A DNA stretch of 41,095 nucleotides. It comes from Syntrophaceae bacterium (GTDB lineage: Bacteria; Desulfobacterota; Syntrophia; Syntrophales; UBA2185). Location: the NCBI GenBank assembly GCA_003142635.1, contig PLMX01000178.1:921-42015 (forward strand). The letters run 5' to 3'. A program made the translations under genes and the position numbers. Under the pieces are notes generated by a model, which searched no databases, was not told where the DNA came from, and worked only from the letters and a program-made list of their open reading frames with translations. Positions within the stretch are counted from its first letter, which is position 1, and each line of letters opens with the position of its first letter. Shown here piece after piece: positions 1 to 8,700 of the stretch.

Positions 1-1735
1 TCCCCTCAATGACATTCCCGTTCTTCAAAACAATTGCCTTTATTCCTTTGTAAGGGTCGTCTGCATTCTCTGCTGATTCAGTCTTTTCTATAGCTTGAAG
101 ACTGTCTTTAATAATACCAACGAAACATTCCTCATTTCTTATGTTGTCCAAGTCTTTGTCAGCTTCCATGTGTTTCCAATTTTTAAATCCTCTCTCAATT
201 GCCCATGTCAACCACACGCAGGCTTGCTTTGCGTCTTTTTGAAGAGAAAACGAGCAGGCGTAATTATAATAGGTGTCGTTATCATTAGGTTTCAGCCTGA
301 TTGCTTCATCGAAGTCCGCTCGTGAATTTTTGTATTGACTTAAATGGACATAAGCAACCCCTCGGCCCTTGTAAGCCGTTGCATCAGCCGGCTTCAGCCG
401 GATGGCTTCGTTGTAGTCCCCGATGGCACGTTGGTATTGGCCAAGCTCGTTATAAGTAGCCCCCCGTAAGGTGTAAGCCTCAGTAAAATCTGATTTCAGG
501 CGAATGGCCTGCGTATAGTCCTCGATTGCACGTTGATGCTGACCAAGGAAAGAATAAGTACCTCCCCGGAAAACATAAAGCTCAACAAAATCCGGCTTCA
601 GGCGAATGGCCTCATTGTAATCCTCTATGGCACGTTGATGCTGACCAAGGCTATAATGAGCAAGCCCTCGGTTGTAGTGGGCATAGGCATCACCCGGCTT
701 CAGGCGAATGGCCTGCGTGTAGTCCTCGATGGCACGTTGATGCTGGCCAAGATTGCCATAGGCAACCCCCCGGTCACAATAGGCTTCTGCAAGCTTTGGA
801 TTCAACTCAATTGCCCTGTTATAATCCTGTATCGCCTGCTTGTCGTTACCGAGTTTACTATATACAAGCCCCCTGTTATAATAGGCCGGTATGTATTTCT
901 GGTTCAACTCAATTGCCTTGTTATAATCCTGTATCGCCTGCTTGTTGTTACCAAGGCGATAATAGGCAAGCCCCCGGGCACAATAGGCTTCTGCAAGCTT
1001 TGGATTCAACTCAATTGCCGTGCTAAAATCCTTTATCGACTCCTTGTACTTACCAAGGTCAGCATAGGCAAGCCCCCGGTTATAATAGGCCGGTACAGAT
1101 TTCGGGCTCAGCACGACGACTTCACTATACGCATCAATTGCATCATTATAGTTGCCTGATGTGTGAGATGCGTATCCTTTTTCAAACCATTCATTGGCCG
1201 TGAGATATTTTATGTTTTCATCATAGGTTGCTATCGTTTTCTGCCTCTTTTTACCTTTTGCCACTGTCAGTTCTTTTCGCAATCTTTCATTTTCTTTTAG
1301 AAGATCTTCCGATCTTTTTCTGAGTTCCTCCAGTTCTCTTGTCTTCACACGGTCTTTGCGAAGGGCATCGATTGTTTTGATGACATCAATGGAATCTGCC
1401 ACAATTTTTGACTTAAGCCAGTATGTGCGGCCATCCCATTTCTCATCTACGATTTCTGTCTTCACTATACCTGCCGTGAGCGTGGTGATCTGGTCTTTCG
1501 TAAGCCGGAAGTTTTGAACCTCAGTTATACTTTCAAGGTAGGTTCCTAGCTCTTCCAAGAGAAGCCTTTTTACTTCACGGAGGGCAAGGGTCCTGCTTGA
1601 ATTCCTGCTGTCATCCTCACTTGCTTGATAAGTGTATTCCTTGATGAAGGTTTTTAATTCAGCGGAAGTGAAATTGGGAATAAATAAAACAAACAGAATA
1701 AAGATCAGGTTGATTCGTATAAGAGAAGATTTCAT
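1..1735 (-). CDS. Secreted TPR-repeat protein (partial, runs off window start)
   Basis: Translating the minus strand from the ATG at 1733-1735 gives an open frame to base 1 with no stop, so about 578 residues are present and the C-terminus is missing. Residues 1-25 look like a Sec signal peptide (Lys, then a long hydrophobic stretch ending FTSA). Residues 26-135 form an unrecognised domain, followed by a charged coiled coil (about 125-160). Then come about nine 34-residue TPR units and a TPR-end module with the pattern YACSF...WLTWAIERGF. Repeats 5-8 share LGQHQRAIEDY and are nearly identical in DNA, so they were duplicated recently. A purine-rich AAGAGGGG precedes the start. The likely role is a periplasmic or outer-surface scaffold for protein binding; the partner is unknown. 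Confidence 0.85.
   Translation of the reverse strand, partial: MKSSLIRINLIFILFVLFIPNFTSAELKTFIKEYTYQASEDDSRNSSRTLALREVKRLLLEELGTYLESITEVQNFRLTKDQITTLTAGIVKTEIVDEKWDGRTYWLKSKIVADSIDVIKTIDALRKDRVKTRELEELRKRSEDLLKENERLRKELTVAKGKKRQKTIATYDENIKYLTANEWFEKGYASHTSGNYNDAIDAYSEVVVLSPKSVPAYYNRGLAYADLGKYKESIKDFSTAIELNPKLAEAYCARGLAYYRLGNNKQAIQDYNKAIELNQKYIPAYYNRGLVYSKLGNDKQAIQDYNRAIELNPKLAEAYCDRGVAYGNLGQHQRAIEDYTQAIRLKPGDAYAHYNRGLAHYSLGQHQRAIEDYNEAIRLKPDFVELYVFRGGTYSFLGQHQRAIEDYTQAIRLKSDFTEAYTLRGATYNELGQYQRAIGDYNEAIRLKPADATAYKGRGVAYVHLSQYKNSRADFDEAIRLKPNDNDTYYNYACSFSLQKDAKQACVWLTWAIERGFKNWKHMEADKDLDNIRNEECFVGIIKDSLQAIEKTESAENADDPYKGIKAIVLKNGNVIEG
430..840 (-). repeat. Recently duplicated 102-bp TPR-coding tandem repeats
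   Basis: Successive 102-bp units inside the TPR gene keep long identical stretches such as GGCGAATGGCCT and GCACGTTGATGCTG (plus-strand reading), with differences mostly at variable TPR positions. This is within-gene tandem amplification, not a CRISPR array: the units are in frame, have no fixed-length unique spacers and encode TPR helices. Confidence 0.8.
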
Positions 1736-2100
1736 CGTAGTGGCACCCCTCTTACAAATTGATGCCATTTTATACATCAACCATGAATAAACCACAATAT
1801 TTATTAGCGAATTATGGTTGAATGTCGTATGGATGGACTGACTCAGAAAAGCGAGGAAGAAAGATGTTGACCAGTATTTTTAAGAAAACATGAAAAGATG
1901 ATACTTTTCTGTATAACCGATATTTTTAAGAAAATATTTTTAAGAGTTCACACCTTCTCTTAAAAACAACAGTAAATCGATCGTCCTATCGTTTTCTACA
2001 GTAGATTAGAGAACTGGCGTAGTCGCCAAATCGTTCTACCTCCAGCTTCCCCTCGTCAAACAGGGAAGAAACCATGTTACGAGGAGATGAATTTTTTTGA
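1736..2100. other. Intergenic region with AT-rich hairpin repeat
   Basis: No supportable gene. It holds the upstream region of the minus-strand TPR gene, a truncated repeat copy (1875-1888) and a full hairpin copy (1921-1966). A short TGGCG-TAGT-CGCCA stem lies near 2012-2026. A -24-like TGGCAC at 1741-1746 has no proper -12 element and no gene downstream of it. Confidence 0.6.
1921..1966. repeat. Dispersed AT-rich hairpin repeat, copy A
   Basis: TATTTTTAAGAAAA (1921-1934) is followed by a hairpin with left arm TTTTTAAGAG at 1937-1946, a 10-nt loop and right arm CTCTTAAAAA at 1957-1966. An extra copy of the first 14 bases lies at 1875-1888. Related copies occur at about 22679, 26943 and 39768. 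The function is unknown; it could be a bidirectional terminator, a REP-like element or a protein-binding site. Confidence 0.7.
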
Positions 2101-2343
2101 TTATACTTCTCCGAAGTATTTTATTCTGCCTGGAGGATATGTGTGGTCTATCCACTCCCTTGCAGTCTCGATTGCCTGGGCGGGGCTGTGGAACTTGCAG
2201 TCAGGGTCGTTATCATCGCGGATCACGTAGACCAGTTTGCCCTTCCGGTAAATGTCCGAAATATATCCTTCCCCTGTTTCACGAATCTCTATATTGAATC
2301 CCCTGTGATCCAGGATCTGCATCGCTTTCCTCATGCCTCTCAT
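2101..2343 (-). CDS. Small hypothetical protein
   Basis: An 80-residue product not assigned to a family. The composition looks like a real folded protein: a beta-rich first half (GFNIEIRETGEGYISDIYRKGK) and a helical segment (SPAQAIETAREWIDHTYP). The first ATG has no ribosome-binding site. The third Met (codon 8, 2320-2322) follows GAGGAAAG at good spacing, so the true product may be 73 residues. It lies alone on the minus strand, between the TPR gene and the partition pair. No function is proposed. Confidence 0.6.
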   Translation of the reverse strand: MRGMRKAMQILDHRGFNIEIRETGEGYISDIYRKGKLVYVIRDDNDPDCKFHSPAQAIETAREWIDHTYPPGRIKYFGEV

Positions 2344-2692
2344 CAGATTTTAGAATTTATATACCTTATTCATTGTTTAATGTTAATATTCTTTGAAAAG
2401 AAAGAGGAGAACTTTAGTCCTTTCCCCGCCCTTTAGAGGGCAATCCTGATACCGCATGTTTACAAAACGCAATGAAATGTCAAGCCGCGTTAATCAGGCC
2501 TTTATCTTTCCTGCAGCTCCTTATCAACAAGTGCATATATAACAAGATTGCCCTTCCCTAATACAAGTCGCAAGTTCCAATAATGGGATTAGTTCGTTAA
2601 TAAAGGGTAGAAACTGCAAAGGTGAGACAGTTCATTTTCTGTTTATATAGAATCCGAGTATCTTCCTAAAAGCATATCCGACAATTGGCTCC
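2344..2692. other. Intergenic region, nothing recognised
   Basis: About 350 bases between the small hypothetical gene and the end of the ParR-like gene. No frame on either strand resembles a known protein, and no strong hairpin or promoter was seen. It presumably holds the promoter of the small gene and the 3' end of the partition operon transcript. Confidence 0.5.
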
Positions 2693-2902
2693 TCAACCAA
2701 ATATATCGGCAACGCCAGTGTCAATTACATCTGCCTTCCCTGGCAGCGCGGATTTCACTTCCTGTTTGCCCAGCAAAACAATTGCTCTGGCAATAAAATC
2801 ACTTCTCCAGTACTTGGATACGTCTCTCAGTATTTCCATGGCCTCGGCGTGTTTCTGTCTGGTTAAAGTGAGACGTATCTGCAATCTATCGCTCCGGTTC
2901 AT
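2693..2902 (-). CDS. ParR-like partition adaptor (small DNA-binding protein)
   Basis: A 69-residue basic protein starting MNRSDRLQIRLTLTRQKHAE, a pattern typical of small ribbon-helix-helix/ParR-type adaptors: a short basic strand, then helices through about residue 48. It starts two bases after the stop of the ParM-like gene, so the two are surely co-transcribed and translationally coupled. In type II partition systems the adaptor binds centromere iterons and loads them onto the ParM filament. The identification rests mainly on this arrangement, because ParR sequences diverge quickly. Confidence 0.6.
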   Translation of the reverse strand: MNRSDRLQIRLTLTRQKHAEAMEILRDVSKYWRSDFIARAIVLLGKQEVKSALPGKADVIDTGVADIFG

Positions 2903-2904
2903 AA

Positions 2905-3855
2905 TTATCGTTGTTCCTTTCCGTATTTCTCCATTCCATAATACCAGTAACCGATGGCATTTGCTGCTGCAGGATCGCTTACGGCAGAAAGTTTCTTTTT
3001 CAACTTGACTACGTTTCGGAGAATATGAACCCCTCCACCTCCCGCTATGCCAAGGTCGAACCTGTGGCCTTCCATATAGTTGTTGATAATCGTGGCTACA
3101 TTTGCGCCGTATTTTTTTATGATGTTTTCTACGTTTTTAATCTCAAATGTTTCGCCCAACCAATCAAGGCGCGAATTTTGTATGAATTGTATGGCGTCCT
3201 CGCGGCTGATAAAATAACGGTATTTCTTGTTAACCTCTCTTCTGATCTCGTCTAACAAAACGGATACGCCCATGGGGAAGCTGTTGGCATAGTCGTCGAC
3301 ATATTTCCCTTTATCTACCGTAATCAGGTCAATTGTATGAAAGCCTATATCGGCAACGGAAATCACCATGGTTTTATAATCGCTCCCTATGCCGCTGTCG
3401 TTCATGTATTTCAAGAATATTCCGAACGCCTGCGGGACAATGGAAATATAAGCATAGTCCAGGTCGATCCGGCCATTGCCGGCATAAACATAACGGCGTT
3501 TGACTATATCTACAAGTTCTGCCGCTTTTCCTTTGTCATATTGTTCGGCGGGGATGCCCAGTATGAGGGCGTTTTTATACATATTCGGAAGCGAGCATGC
3601 TTTTATGGCCTGGGCCAGAAGAGCGCTCCATTGGGAGGAACCGACGAAATCTGACGTTCTCGCGTCATACCATTTTTCTTGACCCCTCACATCATCGCCC
3701 ACATAAAATTTTTCGCCATCGACAGCGATACAACTCTTTTCAGTGAATCCTGCAGAGTCAATAGCGTTTGAGACAATTGAGGGAAACGACACTATATTGG
3801 TGCCGTCGTAAACCTTTGTAAAGCCAAACCCGATATCGACGCCTAAGCACATCAT
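2905..3855 (-). CDS. ParM/Alp-like actin-family ATPase (plasmid segregation type)
   Basis: A 316-residue protein with the actin/Hsp70 fold signature of ParM/Alp proteins: phosphate-1 loop DIGFGFTKV (about residues 6-14), phosphate-2 loop VADIGFHTIDLITV (about 169-182) and adenosine motif IAGGGGVHIL (about 271-280). The length fits the family (300-330). It starts at the ATG pair 3850-3855, and AAGGAG (minus strand, 3865-3870) sits 9 bases upstream. Together with the downstream ParR-like gene it forms a type II partition module: ATP-driven filaments push replicon copies apart. Such modules mark plasmids, chromids or integrated elements. Whether it is still active here is unknown. Confidence 0.85.
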   Translation of the reverse strand: MMCLGVDIGFGFTKVYDGTNIVSFPSIVSNAIDSAGFTEKSCIAVDGEKFYVGDDVRGQEKWYDARTSDFVGSSQWSALLAQAIKACSLPNMYKNALILGIPAEQYDKGKAAELVDIVKRRYVYAGNGRIDLDYAYISIVPQAFGIFLKYMNDSGIGSDYKTMVISVADIGFHTIDLITVDKGKYVDDYANSFPMGVSVLLDEIRREVNKKYRYFISREDAIQFIQNSRLDWLGETFEIKNVENIIKKYGANVATIINNYMEGHRFDLGIAGGGGVHILRNVVKLKKKLSAVSDPAAANAIGYWYYGMEKYGKEQR

Positions 3856-4470
3856 AAATTAAATCTCCTTAAAAGTTTTAAACCTCTTTTACTGTTATAT
3901 TACTTCTCCTCCCCAACGAGCCAATCGGAAGAATTGTCACATTCGGCGGATTTGGCGCTTTAAAAGGTCAAGAAAACGACAAAGGTGGCAAAAGTGTCAA
4001 ATGTCCTCTTGGAAAAGGAATACGGAAACGGTACACGGATTCTATCGGATTGCCGGGTGAAAGGTATTGACGACAATATTGAATTTAATGACATCTCTAT
4101 GAATGAGAGGTAGCTGTAATTCAATCAATTCTGAAATCAAGCAGTTTCGAGATTGAAAAAATATTTGTAAATTTTTTTTAATTTTTTTCAAAGAATCATA
4201 TCTGGTCGGGGTAATATATATATAACCATATAGCATTTCGTAGGACGTACCCGAACTAACCGAATAATTTCGAGCCATTGTTCTCATTGGCAAGCAATAG
4301 CAAGCAATGCCGTGGGAAATATTTTGTCCGGAAGTGAGTGTTATCAAAGAGTTAGCGACCAATAAGATATATTCTATACCTTTATACTTTTCATAAATGG
4401 CAGTCTTGAGTCTTAGAATTTTTATTCGCGGCAGGCTTTATGATCACTCCATGAAAGGGGAAAACCGGTT
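3856..4470. other. Long intergenic region between partition pair and GNAT gene
   Basis: This divergent control region of about 615 bases contains the iterons at 3978-4004 and very AT-rich tracts around 4155-4230. A 106-codon minus-strand frame (4042-4362) has no ribosome-binding site, low-complexity AT-driven composition and no recognisable motif, so I do not call it a gene. Confidence 0.5.
3978..4004. repeat. Three tandem 9-bp iterons, candidate parC centromere
   Basis: Three directly adjacent 9-mers fit GNCAAANGT (3978-3986, 3987-3995, 3996-4004), with a degenerate GGTCAAGAAA just before them (3966-3975). They lie about 120 bp upstream of the ParM-like gene, where parC/promoter iterons of type II partition operons usually sit. 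The identification is inference from position and periodicity. Confidence 0.4.
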
Positions 4471-5373
4471 ATGAGCACTGTTAATATTCGCATGGTAGCT
4501 TTAGATGATATCGATTCAGTTCATTCAATAGTCACAGAATGTTTTTCAGTAGATCATTATTCACGTTCTTTTATTTCCCAGGCTTGCGAAGCATTCGCAA
4601 ATACGTTCCTTGTTGCCGAAGACGTGAAAATTTATTCGAAAGAAATAGAGATTCGCCCTGGTGTGACAAGAAACCGCTTTGCGGGTAAGGAAATGAACAT
4701 CGTCGGCCATCTTCTTTCAGTCCCAGGTGAACAAACTGATAATACTGTCCGCATACTATCGATGGCTGTAATTCCTTCAGAGAGAAAAAAGGGAATAGGT
4801 GGAAAGCTGTTATCCGTTTTAGAAAAGCAACTGCGCTTTAAGGGCGTTAACACGGCAATCCTGGCCCTCTCAGATGGTGACACATACGCGAAAGCATTTT
4901 TTGAAAAACATGGATTTAAAAAAGAATCCAGTCATGGTGGAAATATATTGCACAGTCTTATGAAAAAGACTTATGAATACAGCGACAGGGCCAAAAAAAA
5001 CGTGCACGTAAGAAAGCTTATAGACCATGTTAAAACGCTATTCTCAGAGGATAGATTAAAAATACTGAATGCGATAGTCGAGAGCGGCGCAAACGATAAA
5101 GACTTTCTTCGAAAGGCTCATGACAATGTTCTGAAAGCTTATAATATGCAGGTGGGCGGTAAAAAAGCACTTGACGTCAGGATAATTGAAAACTGGATGG
5201 AGAAACGCATTCTCAATTCGTCCGATTCTGAAAAGTTGACCCCGGTACGGCTTGCTTATGAGTATCGCAATTATTATCGCTGGCCGACGAAGATGGCTCC
5301 TTTTCTGCGTACAGTTGCAAGACGGGTGAAGGCAAAAATACTCATGCGAGCAAGGAGAAAAAATTTTAGATAA
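4471..5373 (+). CDS. GNAT-family N-acetyltransferase with C-terminal extension
   Basis: A 300-residue protein. Residues 1-168 are a GNAT domain: the acetyl-CoA pyrophosphate loop appears as VIPSERKKGIGGKLL (about 100-114, a variant of the R/Q-x-x-G-x-G/A motif A), followed by FFEKHGFKKE (motif B, Y/F-E-x-x-G-F). Residues 170-300 are a basic helical extension of unknown type that ends in a very Arg/Lys-rich tail, suggesting binding to nucleic acid or an acidic partner. GAAAGGGG precedes the ATG. The acetyl acceptor cannot be predicted, and there is no obvious operon partner. Confidence 0.8.
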   Translation: MSTVNIRMVALDDIDSVHSIVTECFSVDHYSRSFISQACEAFANTFLVAEDVKIYSKEIEIRPGVTRNRFAGKEMNIVGHLLSVPGEQTDNTVRILSMAVIPSERKKGIGGKLLSVLEKQLRFKGVNTAILALSDGDTYAKAFFEKHGFKKESSHGGNILHSLMKKTYEYSDRAKKNVHVRKLIDHVKTLFSEDRLKILNAIVESGANDKDFLRKAHDNVLKAYNMQVGGKKALDVRIIENWMEKRILNSSDSEKLTPVRLAYEYRNYYRWPTKMAPFLRTVARRVKAKILMRARRKNFR

Positions 5374-5718
5374 TGTATGAAATCTTAAAAATATATTGCA
5401 AGGCTCTAAGCGGCATTCAAGTTCTTCCTATATGAGGAGCATGGATGTTGGATATGCAGACAGCAAATACTAATCCACATAGTTGCTAATCGGATTAATT
5501 TATTGAATTCGGGATGAATCATGCGAAGGCCTAAAAACCTATTTTCAGTTCACGTAGAACATGGCTGCGCTTCCTGTATTCATCTATGATCAAGCTTTTT
5601 TCTTCATGATAGATTTCCTATGAAAATCGTGATAATAGGATTTCACTTCAATAGAAAATGGCTTATTCAAACTATGACATGATGACATAGATCAATAATC
5701 CGGTCATAAGGGGCGCTG
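5374..5718. other. Promoter region of defence island A
   Basis: An AT-rich gap of about 345 bases with no gene. It opens with AATCTTAAAAATATATTG (5381-5398), related to the dispersed hairpin arms, and ends with a 19-bp near-palindrome at 5672-5690, just upstream of the methyltransferase gene. The sharp change to GC-rich coding sequence at 5719 marks a composition boundary. Confidence 0.5.
5672..5690. promoter_or_regulatory. Near-perfect palindrome, candidate operator for the methyltransferase gene
   Basis: CTATGACATGATGACATAG reads as a palindrome except at the symmetric pair of positions 6/14 and the central base. It lies 28 bp before the methyltransferase start. Such operators often bind dimeric repressors or controller proteins that delay restriction genes. 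No regulator is encoded next to it, so the binding protein is unknown. Confidence 0.4.
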
Positions 5719-8700
5719 ATGCCTGTTCTCGAACGTAAGCAGTCCGTACTGAAAATCCTGGAACAACTGCGGGGGCTCGATGCACTGAAGGAACTGTTCT
5801 GGACGGAGCTGAATTACGAGCGCGAAAACAAGCCACTCAGCATGCGCGGCTGGCCGGATTCTGCCCGCAAGGCGTTGGTCGATGGCCCCATCCTGTTTGC
5901 GAGCGGGGGCGAGGATAATGCGTTTCATGTGTTGTATTGCCGCCTGGCGTCCGATAGCCTTCAGAGAAACCTTGAGCGGCCCATCGTCAACCAGTTGATC
6001 CGCGAGCATCCGTACTGCCTGTTCGTTTTCTCCGACACAACACAATCCTACTGGCATTTCCTGAACATCAAGTATGACGAGAATGCGGAGCAGCGGCGAC
6101 TTTTCCGCCGGATTACCGTGCGGGCCGAAGGCGGGTTGCGGACGGCCGCTGAGCGGCTGCAGATGCTGGATCTCGTTTCAATTGGGAAAGAACTGTTCAG
6201 CATCCCCGCACTGGAGATTCAAAAACGCCACGATGACGCCTTCGACGTCGAAAAAGTTACCAAAGATTTCTACAAGGAACTCGCCAACTGGTATTTCTGG
6301 GCATTGAAGCACGTTCGTTTTCCCAAGGATGCACCCAAGGAGGCTGACGGGCACGATTATATCAGCGTGATCCGCATGATCACACGGTTGATCTTCTGCT
6401 GGTTCGTGAAGGAAAAGGGGCTGATTTCTGAGGAACTGTTCGATCAGCGCCGCTTGGATAAACTACTCGACGGGTTCGCACCAGACAAGAATGCCGGGAA
6501 GGATTCGGTTTTCTATAAGGCGATCCTGCAAAACATGTTCTTCGCCACGCTGAATACCGAGATGGACAAGCGGGGCTGGGCAAAGGACGAGCAAAACTTC
6601 CTGGCGCACAGTCTATACCGGTATCGGGATCTGTTTCAGGAGCCTGATGCGGTGCTGGCACTGTTTAAGAATATCCCTTTCCTCAACGGCGGCTTGTTCG
6701 AGTGTCTGGACAAGGATCTGGGCGAAAGTGCCAGGCCGCGTTACGTGCGCATTGACGGATTTTCCAGACGGCCGGACAGCCAGCCGGTTGTCCCGGATTT
6801 TCTGTTCTTCGGATCTGAGCGGGAAGAAGACCTCAGCGCGGACTATGGCGACAAGAAGTTCAGGAAGGTCCGGGTGCGCGGGCTTATCCACACCCTTCAA
6901 CGATACCGCTTCACGATTGAGGAAAACACACCCATCGAACAGGAAGTTGCCCTCGATCCGGAGCTTTCCGGCAAGGTGTTCGAGAACCTCCTCGCAGCCT
7001 ATAATCCTGAAACCGGCGCCACGGCCCGCAAACAGACCGGCTCGTTTTACACCCCGCGCGAGATCGTGGATTACATGGTGGACGAGGTGTTGATCGCATA
7101 CCTGAAGGGGAATTTAAACACAGCGAACACGGAGGATACGGAGAAGAAACTAAGGCGGCTGGTGTCGTGGGAGGAAAGCGGCCACGATTTTGACGCCCGG
7201 GAAACCGAAGCGCTGATCGCTGCGATTGACGGGCTGAAGGCGATGGACCCGGCTGTGGGCTCCGGGGCATTCCCGATGGGCATTCTGCACAAGCTCGTGT
7301 TCATCCTGGGCAAGCTTGATCCGCGCAACGAGCGGTGGGAGCAACGGCAAATCCAGCGCGTGCGCGACGCCATCGCCACGGCGGAAAAGATCGAAGACGC
7401 CGCCATCCGCGAGCGGACGGTCAGGGAACTGGAACAGCAGATTGTCGGCATCGAGGAATCGTTCGAGCGCAACGAGCTGGATTATGGACGCAAGCTCTAC
7501 CTGATCGAAAACTGCATTTACGGCGTGGACATACAACCCATCGCCGTTCAAATCGCCAAGATGCGGTTTTTCATTTCGCTGATCGTGGACCAGAGGGTGG
7601 ACCAGGACGCAGCAAACCTCGGCGTGCGCCCATTGCCCAACCTGGAGACCAAGTTCGTCGCCGCCAACACGCTGATCGGGATCGAGAAACCCAAGCAAAT
7701 GCTCTTGCGCAATCCACAGATTGAAGACAAGGAAGCGGAGCTACGCAAGGTGCGGGAGAAACACTTCAACGCCAAGACCCCGGCCAGCAAAGCCAAGTGC
7801 CGGGAGCAGGACAAGAAATTGCGCGGCGAAATCGCCGAACTGCTCAAGCGCGACGGCTGGGGCGACAAGACGGCGAAACAACTTGCCGCTTGGGATCCCT
7901 ACGACCAGAACGCCTCCGCCCCCTTCTTCGATCCGGAGTGGATGTTCGGCGTGCGGGACGGGTTCGACATTACTATTGGCAATCCACCATACGTTCGAGC
8001 AGACGAGCAATCCAACTGGAATCGTCGTCAGCGCGAGAAAATCCTCAACAGCCAAGACTACGAGACGCTTTGGGAAAAGTGGGATCTCTTCGTTCCTTTC
8101 ATTGAGAAGGGCTACAAATTGCTCAGGTCTAACGGCGTTACCACACTCATCGTTTCCGACGCCTTCTGCCACTCCAAATACGCACAGAAACCACAGAACT
8201 GGTTTCTCAAACATGCCCGCATCTTCCGCCTCGACTTTTGTAGTGATCTTCGAATTTTTGATGCCGCCGTTCACAACCTTATTTACTTTTTCCAAAAAGC
8301 CGACGGCGCGCGCAACGTGCCTGAACGCCGAGTTCACCTTGAGGAATTTGGTAACGTCAGCCTCCTGCCTTCTGATGAGCAATCAAAGCTTACCCACCGA
8401 ACGTTCTTCCCGGAGGACCGAGAAGCAAGAGTGGTTAGCGTCCCTGCAAAATCTCTTGGAGAGATTTGCTACATCAGCGTCGGGATGGTCGTTCACGCAG
8501 ATGAGAAAGTAGCGCAAGGCGCGTTTGAGCTTGAGGATTTGGTTTCCGGCCGAAGGGATGCCACGCATCCGCGCCGCTTTGTGGAAGGCAAGCACCTCGA
8601 AAAGTGGCTGCCCGCGACGAACAAGTGGCTTGAATGGGGCACAGAACGAGCACCAAGCCTGTTCAGGCGACCGACGTTTCCCGAACTCTACTCTGTGCCA

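Noticed and set aside
430-1100. Regular repeats resembling a CRISPR array
   Set aside because: Period of 102 bp, in-frame coding variation, no constant short repeat with unique spacers, no cas genes.
526-1159. Two long plus-strand frames with repeated sequence
   Set aside because: They are mirror frames of the minus-strand TPR repeats. Only the minus strand gives TPR consensus residues and a signal peptide.
1739-1756. TGGCAC box resembling a sigma-54 promoter
   Set aside because: The -12 part reads TTACA instead of TTGC, and no plus-strand gene follows it.
2087-2230. Short plus-strand frame with GAGGAG before ATG
   Set aside because: It lies antisense to the small minus-strand gene, and its translation has no protein-like pattern.
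4042-4362. 106-codon minus-strand frame
   Set aside because: No ribosome-binding site, odd composition from AT-rich DNA and no recognisable motif.
7071-8512. Several long frames on both strands over the methyltransferase gene
   Set aside because: Typical shadows in GC-rich coding DNA. They contain Arg/Pro/Ser-rich translations, while the methyltransferase frame carries all catalytic motifs.
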